From: Pseudomonadota bacterium
GTDB lineage: Bacteria > Pseudomonadota > Gammaproteobacteria > Steroidobacterales > Steroidobacteraceae
Length of the DNA: 32,346 bases
NCBI GenBank assembly: GCA_021815925.1
Contig: JAKAZL010000015.1
Span: forward strand, 1 to 32,346
Reading direction: 5' to 3'
The notes under the pieces: generated by a model
Told to the model about the DNA's origin: nothing
Database searches by the model: none
What the model saw: only the letters and a program-made list of their open reading frames with translations
Translations under genes and position numbers: made by a program
In this document: positions 24,694-32,346 of the stretch, one piece after another
Position numbering within the stretch: position 1 is the stretch's first letter
How the letters are laid out: each line of letters starts with the position of its first letter

Positions 24694-24718
24694 TCGTCCG
24701 GCCGCTGCGGCCGGACGA
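24694..24718. terminator. Perfect 11-bp hairpin after the Usp gene
   Basis: TCGTCCGGCCG (24694-24704) pairs exactly with CGGCCGGACGA (24708-24718) around CTG. It starts 4 nt after the stop codon. No T-tract follows on either strand. It sits between convergent genes and may end transcription from both sides. Confidence 0.55.
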
Positions 24719-24824
24719 ACCGACGGTGGTCGGCATTCCCCGTGAACTCAGCCGATGTGCCGCGAGGCGCGCGCAAGCCGCGGGTCGCGCGCCCGGCCCG
24801 CTGCCCGGCCCGCTGCCCGGCCGA

Positions 24825-25022
24825 TCAGGGTCCGGGCGCTCCTGGGGCCGCGCCGGATGGCCCGCTCGGCGGCGTGCCCGCAGGCGCGCTCTGCGGCGCC
24901 GAATGGGCCGGTTGCGTGACGATGGGCTTGCCGGGCCGGGGCAGGCGGCGGTGGCAGCCCGCCGGCAGGGCGAGCGCGAGCATCAGGCCGGCCAGTCCGC
25001 AGAAGCGTTGCACCGGGGTCAT
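24825..25022 (-). CDS. Small Pro-rich lipoprotein
   Basis: This 65-residue protein has the lipoprotein signal MTPVQRFCGLAGLMLALALPAGC (given here as its parts: signal core GLMLALALPAGC, lipidated Cys23). The mature tail is short, basic at first (HRRLPRPGKP) and then rich in Pro, Ala, Gly and Ser. GGAGC lies 6 nt before the ATG at 25022, which decides the start; a longer frame upstream lacks this arrangement. It resembles small LptM-like lipoproteins in size but lacks their G-x-K-G-P-L-Y motif, so no function is assigned. Confidence 0.6.
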   Translation of the reverse strand: MTPVQRFCGLAGLMLALALPAGCHRRLPRPGKPIVTQPAHSAPQSAPAGTPPSGPSGAAPGAPGP

Positions 25023-25210
25023 CGGGTTGCTCCAGTCGGGGTGCGCGGCGGGTGCCGCGCCAGCAGCCACCCAAATACCGCACCCTGGGGCCGCTGCCCA
25101 TCCGCACATGTCGCGCACCGGGCGCGCCGCGTCCCGTAGGGCAGGCGCAATTTGCTATGCTTCACGGTTTAACCGCCTAAGCCGGTCCCACAGGGCCGGT
25201 GCCTACGCCC

Positions 25211-27115
25211 ATGCTGCAAAAACTCACCGACAGCCTCGCGACCCACAAGTGGTTCTGGTACACGATTCTCGGCGTGCTCGCGCTGGTTTTCGCGGCCTGG
25301 GGTGCCTACGGCATCGTCAACCTGAACTTCGGCAGCAGCGATTATGCCGCCACGGTGAACGGCAAGACCATCACGCTGCAGCAGGCGCAGAACGCCTGGT
25401 TGCGCGACCAGGGCCAGATCGATCAGGCCTATGGCGGCAATGTGCCGAGCGCACTGCGCACGCAGTTGCAGAATGAGGTGCTCGAGGAGCTGATCAACGA
25501 GGCGCTCATCGCCCAGCGTACCGAGCAGCTCGGCTACCGGATCTCCCAGGCGGACCTGATCCAGGCGATCCGCGCCGTGCCGGCGTTCCAGGTCGGCGGG
25601 CACTACTCGCCGCAGGCCGCCCAGGATGCGCTGACCGAGGCCGGGATTTCCCTCGCGCAGTTCGAGCGTGACCTGCAGAGCGAGCTGCGCCGCAACCAGC
25701 TGGTCGAGGGCATCCGCGCCTCGGACTTCCTGACCCCGGTGGAGATCCAGCGCGCCAATGCGCTCTACGACGAGCAGCGGGACGTGCAGTACCTGGAGTT
25801 CCCCTCGAGCGGCTATGCGAGTAAGGCACCGGTGACGCCCGCCGAGATCCAGGCCTATTACCAGGCGCACCAGGCGCAGTTTCTCATTCCCGAGTCGGTC
25901 GACCTGCGCTATGCGCAGCTCACCCTGGCGCAGGTCCGCTCGAGCGAGCAGATCCCGGACTCCGATCTGCAGGCGCTTTATCAGAAGGACATCAATCGCT
26001 TCGTCGTGCCCGAGCGGCGCGAGGCGAGCCATATCCTGATCCCCTTCGGCAAGGACCCCAAGGCGGCGCTCGAGCAGGCCCAGAAGATCCTCAAGCTCGC
26101 CCGCTCGGGGGAGAACTTCGCGGCGCTCGCCAAGAAGTACTCGCAGGATCCGGGCTCGGCCCGCAATGGCGGAAATCTGGGGTGGATCGGTCGCCAGGGG
26201 TTCGTGAAGCCCTTCACCGACGCGCTGTTCGCCATTCCCAAGGTCGGTGACATCGTCGGACCGGTCAAGAGCCCCTACGGTTATCACATCATCCGCCTCG
26301 ATGCGATCCAGCCGGGCCACACCCAGTCGTTTGCCGAGGTTAAGGCGCAGCTCACCGCCCAGCTCGCCCGCAGCCGCGCAACCGAGCGGTTCGGCCGGAT
26401 CGAGGACAAGCTGCAGAATGCGATCGAGCAGCCGGGCGCCAGCCTCGGGGCCATCGCCAAGCAATACAACCTGACGAGCGGGGAGATTCCGCTGTTCCTG
26501 CGCGGCAGCGGGGCAGCGCCCATCGGCGCCGCCCCGGCGGTGCAGAACCTGGTGTTCGGCAGTGCGGCCATCGCCGTCGGCAGCATCGGCGGTCCGGTCA
26601 TCCTCGACAACAACCGGCTGGTGCTGGTGAAGCTCGTGGCGCGCCACGGTCCGCAGGTCAAACCGCTGGCCGAGGTGCAGGCGGACATCGTCACGGCGAT
26701 CCGCGCCGAGCGGACCCAGCAAGCGACCCTCGCGGCCGCCGAGGCGGCACGCCAGAAGCTCATCGGCGGCGAGAGCTTCGAGAAGGTGGCCAGCGCGCTG
26801 CGGATGAAGGTCGCGCCGGTCAAATTCATTGGTCGCGACGACCCGTCGGTGCCCGCCCAGATCCTGAAGCTGGCCTTCGCGGCGCCTAAGCCGAGCACCG
26901 GTCCGGTGTACGAGGCGAAGACCCTGCCCGGGAATGCCGGTGCGGTGCTGCTCGCCGTGACCGCGGTGCGCACCGCCCCGCAGGCGAATCCGCTCATGGT
27001 GCGCACGCGGCTCGAGCAGCAGCTGCGCACCGATGCCGACGCCGATGTGCGCGCCTATCTCATGCAGATGCGAGCCACGGCCAAGGTGCGCAAGAACCCG
27101 CACGCCTTCCAGTAG
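25211..27115 (+). CDS. ppiD: Periplasmic folding factor PpiD (peptidyl-prolyl isomerase family)
   Basis: This 634-residue inner-membrane-anchored chaperone faces the periplasm and helps newly exported proteins. The N-terminus (MLQKLTDSLATHKWFWYT) and one TM segment (about 14-36) match PpiD. A SurA_N-like domain follows, and a parvulin domain lies at about 268-363 (REASHILIPFGK, NGGNLGWIGRQGF, SPYGYHIIRL). Length is close to E. coli PpiD (623). I prefer ATG 25211 over GTG 25199 because PpiD proteins begin M-L-Q; no clear ribosome binding site is seen for either. A stem-loop (about 25182-25198) lies just before the start. It is convergent with fabI. Confidence 0.95.
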   Translation: MLQKLTDSLATHKWFWYTILGVLALVFAAWGAYGIVNLNFGSSDYAATVNGKTITLQQAQNAWLRDQGQIDQAYGGNVPSALRTQLQNEVLEELINEALIAQRTEQLGYRISQADLIQAIRAVPAFQVGGHYSPQAAQDALTEAGISLAQFERDLQSELRRNQLVEGIRASDFLTPVEIQRANALYDEQRDVQYLEFPSSGYASKAPVTPAEIQAYYQAHQAQFLIPESVDLRYAQLTLAQVRSSEQIPDSDLQALYQKDINRFVVPERREASHILIPFGKDPKAALEQAQKILKLARSGENFAALAKKYSQDPGSARNGGNLGWIGRQGFVKPFTDALFAIPKVGDIVGPVKSPYGYHIIRLDAIQPGHTQSFAEVKAQLTAQLARSRATERFGRIEDKLQNAIEQPGASLGAIAKQYNLTSGEIPLFLRGSGAAPIGAAPAVQNLVFGSAAIAVGSIGGPVILDNNRLVLVKLVARHGPQVKPLAEVQADIVTAIRAERTQQATLAAAEAARQKLIGGESFEKVASALRMKVAPVKFIGRDDPSVPAQILKLAFAAPKPSTGPVYEAKTLPGNAGAVLLAVTAVRTAPQANPLMVRTRLEQQLRTDADADVRAYLMQMRATAKVRKNPHAFQ

Positions 27116-27178
27116 CGGGCTCGAGGGCCCGCACCCGCACTCCGCGCGGGGCCGCGCTGCGCGGGGCGCCCGCGCCGG

Positions 27179-27976
27179 TTACGCCGGCTCGGTGTCGGGG
27201 AAGCTCATGCCGACCGTGCTGAAGCCCCCGTCCACGTAGAGAATCTCCCCGGTGATGCCCCCGGCGAGCTCGGAGCACAGAAACGCCGCCGCATTGCCGA
27301 CGTCCTCCTGCGTCACGTTGCGCCGCAGCGGGGAGACCTCGGCGACCCGGTTGAGCATTTTGCGGAAGCCCGCGATCCCGGCGGCCGCCAGGGTCTTGAT
27401 CGGACCGGCGGAGATGCCGTTGACCCGAATGCCGCGCGGACCGAGGTCAGCGGCCAGGAAGCGCACGTTCGCCTCGAGGCTCGCCTTGGCGAGACCCATG
27501 ACGTTGTAGCTCGGAATGGAGCGCACCGCGCCCAAGTAGGACAACGTCAGTAGAGCGCCGGCGCGCCCGGCCATCAGGGGCGCCGCGCCGCGCGCCAGAG
27601 CGGTGAGGCTGTAGCTCGACACGTCGTGCGCGATCCGGAAGACCTCGCGGCTGGTGTTCTCGACGAAGCTGCCCGAGACCCCCTCGCGCGGCGCGAACGC
27701 CACGGCGTGGACCAGGATGTCGAGGTGGCCCCAGGTGCGCTGCAAGTGTGCGAAGGCCGCCTCGATCTGGGCGTCATCGGTGACATCCAGCGGGACGGTG
27801 AGCGTCGAGCCGATGGAGGCGGCGAGGGTCTCGACCCGCTCCTTCATCTTCTCGTTCACGTACGAGAAGGCGAGCTCCGCCCCTTCGCGATGCATGGCCT
27901 GGGCGATGCCCCAGGCGATGGAGCGGTCCGATGCGACGCCGACGATGAAGGCGCGCTTACCCGAGAGAAATCCCAT
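27179..27976 (-). CDS. fabI: Enoyl-ACP reductase (NADH), FabI
   Basis: This 265-residue enzyme performs the last step of each fatty-acid elongation cycle, reducing trans-2-enoyl-ACP with NADH. It has the FabI cofactor pattern [13 protein letters not shown] and the catalytic Y147 (SYLGAVRS), Y157 and K164 (SYNVMGLAK), one position off the E. coli numbering. The C-terminus reads [15 protein letters not shown]. The ATG at 27976 is only 18 nt after the T-tract of the mltD terminator, so its promoter must overlap that hairpin or expression depends on read-through. Confidence 0.96.
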   Translation of the reverse strand: MGFLSGKRAFIVGVASDRSIAWGIAQAMHREGAELAFSYVNEKMKERVETLAASIGSTLTVPLDVTDDAQIEAAFAHLQRTWGHLDILVHAVAFAPREGVSGSFVENTSREVFRIAHDVSSYSLTALARGAAPLMAGRAGALLTLSYLGAVRSIPSYNVMGLAKASLEANVRFLAADLGPRGIRVNGISAGPIKTLAAAGIAGFRKMLNRVAEVSPLRRNVTQEDVGNAAAFLCSELAGGITGEILYVDGGFSTVGMSFPDTEPA

Positions 27977-27994
27977 GCGAAAGCCCCTGCACAG

Positions 27995-28029
27995 AAAAAC
28001 GGCCCGGGTGTCCTGTGGACACCCGGGCC
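27995..28029 (-). terminator. Intrinsic terminator of mltD, next to the fabI start
   Basis: GGCCCGGGTGTCC (28001-28013) pairs perfectly with GGACACCCGGGCC (28017-28029) around TGT. Read on the minus strand, the 13-bp stem is followed by a G then five T (27999-27995). It lies 15 bp beyond the mltD stop. Confidence 0.88.
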
Positions 28030-28044
28030 GGCAGTTTAGACCAA

Positions 28045-29874
28045 TCAGCCGCCCGAATCGGCCAGGATCATCAGCTTCTGGCCGGCGAGGATGGGCTGGC
28101 GGAGCTTCATCTCGTTCCAGCTGAGGATCTGCGCCACCCGCACCTGGAAGTGCTGGGCGATCTGCCAGAGCGTGTCGCCCGAGCGCACGGTGTAGATCAC
28201 CCGGTGGACGCTGCGGGCGACGCCTGCGAGCAGCCGGCGGGCACGGCTCGGCGCGTAGCGCACGGCGGCCATGGCGGGCTCGATCCGCAGCCGCTCACCG
28301 GGCCGCAGCACCTGGCCCGGCCGCAGCCCATTGGCACGCGCCAGCGCGTGGACGCTGACGTGGTTGCGCACGGCGATCGACCAGAGGCTGTCGCCCGGGC
28401 GGACGCTCACCACGCGGAACGCGGGGCGCGCGAAGCGTCCCACCCGGCCATCGGCATACAGGCGCAGCCGCTCACCCGGCTGCAGCACGGTATGGTGCAG
28501 GGACAGCCCGTTCATCTGCGCCAGGCGGCGCACGCTGATGCCGTGGCGCTGCGCAATGGCCCACAGCGTATCGCCCTGGTGCACACGGACTACGCGGAAG
28601 CGGAAGTGGCTGCGCCACCGCGAGTGATCCGCCTGACGGGCGGCCACGAGCACGTTCTGCGGCAGGTGATAGGCGGTCGCCGGCACCTCGATCTGCTCCC
28701 CGACGACGAGCCGCCCGCCCGGCAGCGTGTTCAGCCGGCGCAGCAGGTCGGTGGAGGTGCGGAAGCGGCGCGCGACGGAATAAACCGTATCGCCATGGCG
28801 GACCACGTAGCGATCGACGCCCATGCGCTCATCGGCCGTGAGCGCGACGAGGTTCTGCGCGAACACCGGCGCGGAGTCCACCGGCAGCAGCAGGTAGAAC
28901 GGCCCGGTCGGATCGGTGGCCCAGCGATGGAAGGCGGGGTTGAGCTGGTAGATCTCATCGGAGGAGATGCCCGCCAGCCGCGCGGCGACCTCGAGGTTGA
29001 TCTGTCCGTTGGTCGGGACCTGCGTGAAGTACGGCTGATCGGGAATCGGGCTGAAGGACAGCCCGTAATGCGCCGGGTCCTGCACCAGGCGCGCCATGGC
29101 CAGCAGCTGCGGCACGTAGAGCTCCGTCTGGCGCGGCAGCAGCAGGTGCCAGAAGTCGGTCGGCCGGCCATGGGCCTCGTTGTAGCGGATCGCCCGCTGC
29201 ACGTTGACCACGCCGCAGTTGTACGCGGCGATGGCGAGCAGCCAGTGACCGCCGAGCTGATCGTGCAGCTGCTGCAGGTAATTCAGCGCCGCCTGCGTGG
29301 AGGCCACCACGTCGCGGCGGCCGTCGTACCACCAGTCCTGCTTCAGACCGAACACCCGTCCGGTGCCCGAGGTGAACTGCCAGATGCCCGCGGCCCGCGC
29401 CCACGAGTAGGCGAACGGCTGGAAGGCGCTCTCGATGACCGGCAGCAGCGCGAGCTCCAGCGGCATGTGCCGCGCCTGCAGCTGGGTCACGATGTAGTAG
29501 AGATACATGTCCGCGCGGCCGAAGGCGCGCTGCAGGAACTGGGGATGATTGGCGTACCAGCGGGCCTCTTCGGCGATGACGGGCTTGTCCGGGTCGGGTA
29601 GCTGGAAGCCGGCGCGGATGCGGGCGAACAGGTTCGCGTAGCGCAGCTGGGGCTGCGTGGCCGGGACCGGAGCCGGTGGCGGCTGCGGCACCGGTGCAGC
29701 GGCGGCCGGTGGCGGGGTCGGCTCAGGCTTCGGGGCCACGACCGGTGGGCTGACCACACGGGTGGCGGCCACCGGGTGTACCGGTCCGCGCGTGGCGCAG
29801 GCCGTCAGTGCCAGGAGACCCAGGACACCCAGGGCACCGCGTGCCCAGCTCGCTGATATCGCCAATTTCCCCAC
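28045..29874 (-). CDS. mltD: Membrane-bound lytic transglycosylase D with four LysM repeats
   Basis: This 609-residue lipoprotein cleaves peptidoglycan glycan strands to 1,6-anhydro products. The signal has lipobox LTAC (Cys26), followed by a Pro/Ala-rich linker to about residue 75. The SLT domain spans about 110-260, with catalytic E148 in LPVIESAF and the family motifs [13 protein letters not shown] and AAYNCG. Four LysM repeats bind glycan: about 355-398 ([12 protein letters not shown]), 426-472 (QGDTLWAIA), 487-532 (PGDSLWSIA) and 560-605 (SGDTLWQIA). E. coli MltD has fewer repeats and is about 450 residues, so this form is extended. It is divergent from the yafS-like gene and ends at a strong terminator. 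Confidence 0.96.
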   Translation of the reverse strand: MGKLAISASWARGALGVLGLLALTACATRGPVHPVAATRVVSPPVVAPKPEPTPPPAAAAPVPQPPPAPVPATQPQLRYANLFARIRAGFQLPDPDKPVIAEEARWYANHPQFLQRAFGRADMYLYYIVTQLQARHMPLELALLPVIESAFQPFAYSWARAAGIWQFTSGTGRVFGLKQDWWYDGRRDVVASTQAALNYLQQLHDQLGGHWLLAIAAYNCGVVNVQRAIRYNEAHGRPTDFWHLLLPRQTELYVPQLLAMARLVQDPAHYGLSFSPIPDQPYFTQVPTNGQINLEVAARLAGISSDEIYQLNPAFHRWATDPTGPFYLLLPVDSAPVFAQNLVALTADERMGVDRYVVRHGDTVYSVARRFRTSTDLLRRLNTLPGGRLVVGEQIEVPATAYHLPQNVLVAARQADHSRWRSHFRFRVVRVHQGDTLWAIAQRHGISVRRLAQMNGLSLHHTVLQPGERLRLYADGRVGRFARPAFRVVSVRPGDSLWSIAVRNHVSVHALARANGLRPGQVLRPGERLRIEPAMAAVRYAPSRARRLLAGVARSVHRVIYTVRSGDTLWQIAQHFQVRVAQILSWNEMKLRQPILAGQKLMILADSGG

Positions 29875-29945
29875 CCTCTCTGCGGCGTGTTAACTTCGGC
29901 CCGCACCGGCCTTTCGGGGAGAGGCCAGCTGGACATCACAATAAG

Positions 29946-29959
29946 CGCGATCAATCGCG
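29946..29959. promoter_or_regulatory. 14-bp palindromic site in the mltD / yafS-like divergent gap
   Basis: CGCGAT-CA-ATCGCG is an exact inverted repeat, 39 bp before the methyltransferase start and 72 bp before mltD. A TGTACA palindrome follows at about 29964. It may be an operator for either gene. Confidence 0.3.
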
Positions 29960-29997
29960 AAATGTACATGCTGATATCACACGATGGCTAGTCCCTG

Positions 29998-30765
29998 ATG
30001 GAACAAACTCACAGTTCAGCGCAATCCGAGGCGGCACTCGCGCTGCGGCGTTGGTGGAGCACGCCCGCGGGACGCGCGCTGATCGCGGCCGAAGCGCTGG
30101 TGGTGGCCGAGGCCCTCGAGGATGTTTTCGGCTGGGAATGCCTGCAAATCGGCGCCTGGGGCGAGGACCGGCAGCTGTTAGGTGCGTGCCGCACGCGTCA
30201 TCGTGCCGTTCTCGCCCGGCCGTCGATGTCGCCAGATGCCGACATTTTCGGCCGCCCGAGTCAACTGCCGGTGGCGAGCGACGCCATCGACGCGGTGTTG
30301 ATGCCCCACACGCTGGAGTTCGCCGCCGACCCGTATGCCATCGTGCGCGAGACCGACCGGGTGCTGGTCGGGGAGGGGCACCTCGTGGTGCTCGGCTTTC
30401 AGCCCTGGAGCCTCTGGGGCCGCCGGGCACGCTTCAGCCGCAGCGGCTTCCCGCCCGGGCTGCGTCGAGTGCTCTCCGAGCGGCGCGTGCGCGAGTGGCT
30501 CGCGCTGCTCGGTTACGAGGTGTTCGCCGCACGGCGCTATCTCTACCGCAGTCCCTGGGCCGGTGGGCTCCCTGAGGGCGTGGGGCCGGACCGGCTGCTG
30601 CGGCGCGGGCTGACCTTTCCTCTGCCGGCCGGGGCGTATCTGCTCAAGGCGCGCAAGCAGGTCTACACGCTCACGCCGATGCGTCCGCGCGTGCGCAAGG
30701 CCGTGCTCGGCGGCCTGGTCAATCCCGCACCGCCGGTGCGCCACGGCGTGCGCCGCTCGCCATGA
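29998..30765 (+). CDS. yafS: SAM-dependent methyltransferase-like protein (YafS type)
   Basis: This 255-residue class I methyltransferase-fold protein has motif I in degenerate form (LQIGAWGED, residues 49-57), and the later motifs read [19 protein letters not shown] and [14 protein letters not shown]. Its place between mltD and rnhA-dnaQ is the same as E. coli yafS. The usual gloB (glyoxalase II) gene between mltD and yafS is absent here. The stop overlaps the rnhA start by 4 bp (ATGA). The substrate of YafS is not known to me. No Shine-Dalgarno is evident. Confidence 0.85.
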   Translation: MEQTHSSAQSEAALALRRWWSTPAGRALIAAEALVVAEALEDVFGWECLQIGAWGEDRQLLGACRTRHRAVLARPSMSPDADIFGRPSQLPVASDAIDAVLMPHTLEFAADPYAIVRETDRVLVGEGHLVVLGFQPWSLWGRRARFSRSGFPPGLRRVLSERRVREWLALLGYEVFAARRYLYRSPWAGGLPEGVGPDRLLRRGLTFPLPAGAYLLKARKQVYTLTPMRPRVRKAVLGGLVNPAPPVRHGVRRSP

Positions 30766-31250
30766 GCGTCAGCGCACGAGCGGCCGGGCAGTCCGCGCAG
30801 GTCGAGATCTACACCGATGGGGCCTGCCGCGGCAATCCGGGCCCCGGCGGCTGGGGGGCGCTGCTCATCCTCGGGGAGCGGGAGCGCACCCTTTCGGGGG
30901 CCGAGCCGCTGACCACCAATAACCGCATGGAGCTGACGGCGGTGATCGCGGCGCTCGAGGCGCTCAAGCGCCCCGTGCGTGCGCGCGTGTTCACCGACTC
31001 GCAGTACGTACGCCGTGGCATCAGCGAATGGCTGCCGAACTGGAAGGCCAAGGGCTGGCGGACCGCGGACCGCAAGCCGGTGAAGAACCAGGATCTGTGG
31101 CAGCGGCTCGAGGCGCTCGTCGAGCCGCACCGCATCGAGTGGCACTGGGTCCCGGGGCACGCCGGCGTGCCCGGCAATGAGCGGGTCGATCGCCTGGCCA
31201 ACGAGGCGATCGACGCCCTCGTCACTCGCGGGAACGGCCCGGCGCGCTAG
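30762..31250 (+). CDS. rnhA: Ribonuclease HI
   Basis: This 162-residue enzyme cuts RNA in RNA-DNA hybrids, removing primers and R-loops. All four metal-binding acids are in place: D19 ([14 protein letters not shown]), E57 (NNRMELTA), D79 (FTDSQY) and D143 (NERVDRLA). The basic handle region ([18 protein letters not shown]) is present. The start overlaps the methyltransferase stop (ATGA), and dnaQ follows 17 bp later on the same strand, giving a likely yafS-rnhA-dnaQ operon. In E. coli rnhA and dnaQ are divergent, so the co-directional arrangement differs. Confidence 0.97.
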   Translation: MSVSARAAGQSAQVEIYTDGACRGNPGPGGWGALLILGERERTLSGAEPLTTNNRMELTAVIAALEALKRPVRARVFTDSQYVRRGISEWLPNWKAKGWRTADRKPVKNQDLWQRLEALVEPHRIEWHWVPGHAGVPGNERVDRLANEAIDALVTRGNGPAR

Positions 31251-31267
31251 CGGGTACACTGTCGCCC

Positions 31268-31987
31268 ATGCGACAGATCGTTCTGGATACCGAGACCACG
31301 GGTCTCGAGCCTGCCCTTGGCCACCGCATCATCGAGGTCGGTTGCGTCGAGCTCGTCAATCGCCGGGTCACCGGCCGTACCTTTCACCGCTACTTGAATC
31401 CAGAGCGCGACATCGATGCCGGCGCGCTGGCCGTGCACGGCATCTCCCGTGAGTCGCTTGCGGATCAGCCCCGTTTCGCTGAAATTGCCGAGGCATTGCT
31501 CGAGTTCATCCAGGGCGCCGAGATCGTGGCGCACAACGCGCCCTTCGACCTTGGGTTCCTCGAGGCCGAGCTCGGACGCTGCGGGCGACCGATGAAGCTC
31601 GCCGAGCGCTGGCCGGTGCTCGACACCCTGGCGCTGGCGCGCGAGATGCACCCCGGGCAGCGCAACAACCTCGATGCGCTGTGCAAGCGCTACAACGTGG
31701 ACAACACGGGCCGGGAGCTGCACGGTGCGCTGCTCGATGCGCGCATCCTGGCCGACGTCTATCTGGCGATGACCGGGGGGCAGGCTGCCCTCCAGCTGGC
31801 CGCGCTCGAGCGCGACGTCGGCGCGAGCGTCGTGCAGCCGGCCGAGCGGCCGACCGCCCCTCTGAAGGTGCTGACCGCGAGCCCGGCGGAACAGCAGGCC
31901 CACGAGCAGATGCTCGCGGTGATCGGCAAGGCGAGCGGGGGCCAGTGCCTCTGGCCGGCATCCGTCCCGCCGGAGCCCGCGGCCTGA
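31268..31987 (+). CDS. dnaQ: DNA polymerase III epsilon subunit (3'-5' proofreading exonuclease)
   Basis: This 239-residue DEDDh exonuclease proofreads for the replicative polymerase. Exo I is LDTETTGL (D7, E9), Exo II is [12 protein letters not shown] (D94) and Exo III is [14 protein letters not shown] (H152, D157). After the nuclease domain, QAALQL (172-177) sits where E. coli epsilon has its clamp-binding motif, and the C-terminal tail binds the alpha subunit. Length matches E. coli (243). A GC-rich stem-loop (CGTCC 32006-32010 with GGACG 32026-32030) lies in the downstream gap and may mark its 3' end. Confidence 0.97.
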   Translation: MRQIVLDTETTGLEPALGHRIIEVGCVELVNRRVTGRTFHRYLNPERDIDAGALAVHGISRESLADQPRFAEIAEALLEFIQGAEIVAHNAPFDLGFLEAELGRCGRPMKLAERWPVLDTLALAREMHPGQRNNLDALCKRYNVDNTGRELHGALLDARILADVYLAMTGGQAALQLAALERDVGASVVQPAERPTAPLKVLTASPAEQQAHEQMLAVIGKASGGQCLWPASVPPEPAA

Positions 31988-32063
31988 GCGTACCCGTGCC
32001 GGGCCCGTCCGGCGCAGCGCGGCGCGGACGGCTAAAATATCCGTTTCCACGAGGGAACCGTCC

Positions 32064-32346
32064 GTGACGCAAAAGACCCCGACGCCCGCCATGCGCGTGC
32101 CGCTGCTCGATCTGAAGCCCCAGTACGAGCTGATTGCTCCGCGGGTGCGCGCGGTCATCGAGGCGGTGTGCGCCAGCCAGCAGTTCATTCTCGGCCCGGA
32201 GGTGAGCGCTCTGGAGTCCCGCGTGGCCGCCTACAGCCGCTGCCGGCACGGCATCGGGGTCTCTTCGGGCACCGATGCGCTGCTGCTCGCGCTGATGGCG
32301 CTCGACATCGGTCCCGGCGATGCGGTGATCACCACGCCCTACACGT
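32064..32346 (+). CDS. DegT/DnrJ/EryC1 sugar aminotransferase, N-terminal part
   Basis: Only the first 94 codons are in the window; the gene runs off the right edge. The reading from GTG 32064 includes [20 protein letters not shown], then [18 protein letters not shown] and [20 protein letters not shown], which is the classic start of PLP-dependent sugar aminotransferases that make amino sugars for surface polysaccharides. GAGGGA lies about 7 nt before the GTG. A TAAAAT box at 32033-32038 could be its -10. An ATG ten codons in (32091) is an alternative start. Confidence 0.9.
   Translation, partial: MTQKTPTPAMRVPLLDLKPQYELIAPRVRAVIEAVCASQQFILGPEVSALESRVAAYSRCRHGIGVSSGTDALLLALMALDIGPGDAVITTPYT

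Noticed and set aside
25169-27103. A 644-residue open frame on the minus strand across ppiD
   Set aside because: It is an antisense shadow: the plus-strand frame gives a full PpiD with TM and parvulin motifs, while the minus frame has no recognisable domain and unusual His/Arg/Leu composition.
28015-29601. A 528-residue plus-strand frame across mltD
   Set aside because: It is the complement of the MltD coding sequence, even running through its terminator hairpin; no domain seen.
1-32346. CRISPR arrays or rRNA genes
   Set aside because: No regularly spaced repeats of 24-40 bp and no rRNA-like sequence were seen; the short TGGGGGCA repeats are not CRISPR units.

Overview
The window looks like chromosome of a GC-rich gammaproteobacterium. 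Evidence is the mltD / yafS-like methyltransferase / rnhA / dnaQ gene order, aceK, ppiD and fabI, and typical gammaproteobacterial tRNA-Val and tRNA-Asp genes. A Nevskiales/Xanthomonadales-like lineage is my guess; nothing here fixes the genus.

Region 1 (51-7790) is a small integrative element in the 3' end of a tRNA-Val gene. It lies between two identical 21-bp copies of the tRNA 3' end (107-127 and 7770-7790). It carries a P4-type tyrosine integrase, an AT-rich two-TM orphan protein, a hypothetical protein with a possible C-terminal DNA-binding region, an AlpA-like regulator, a DUF3987 helicase/primase-like protein, a Cys-rich protein, an opposite-strand lipoprotein and a small HGG-motif protein. 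The octamer TGGGGGCA occurs in matching 12-bp-spaced pairs near both ends and again inside the integrase gene; these are probable integrase arm sites. No capsid, packaging or conjugation genes are visible, so the element looks like a satellite or mobilizable island.

Region 2 (7791-11052) is a second segment stacked behind the first and ending at a decayed third copy of the tRNA 3' end (11032-11052). It holds a broken IS630-type transposase and a translationally coupled pair: a VC1184-type cysteine-desulfurase-like PLP enzyme without the usual catalytic Cys, and an SDR. It reads as the remnant of an older island or an accreted module.

Region 3 (11053-19706) holds a Rieske oxygenase, a PPK2 polyphosphate kinase, a secreted S10 serine carboxypeptidase, a nu-class-like GST, a secreted GH37 trehalase, and a DUF2844-DUF3443 pair in which the DUF3443 lipoprotein has pepsin-like features. 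It ends at tRNA-Asp, which has a good sigma70 promoter.

Region 4 (19729-25022) holds aceK without aceA/aceB, an archaeal-type S-adenosylmethionine synthetase coupled to a phosphoribosyltransferase, a tandem universal stress protein and a small lipoprotein.

Region 5 (25211-32346) is core housekeeping: ppiD, fabI, mltD with four LysM repeats and a clear intrinsic terminator, the yafS-like methyltransferase, rnhA, dnaQ, and the start of a DegT/DnrJ/EryC1 aminotransferase cut by the window edge.

The strongest candidates for something undescribed are the orphan membrane protein in the tRNA-Val island, the PLP-enzyme/SDR pair in the remnant behind it, and the pepsin-like DUF3443 lipoprotein with its DUF2844 partner.
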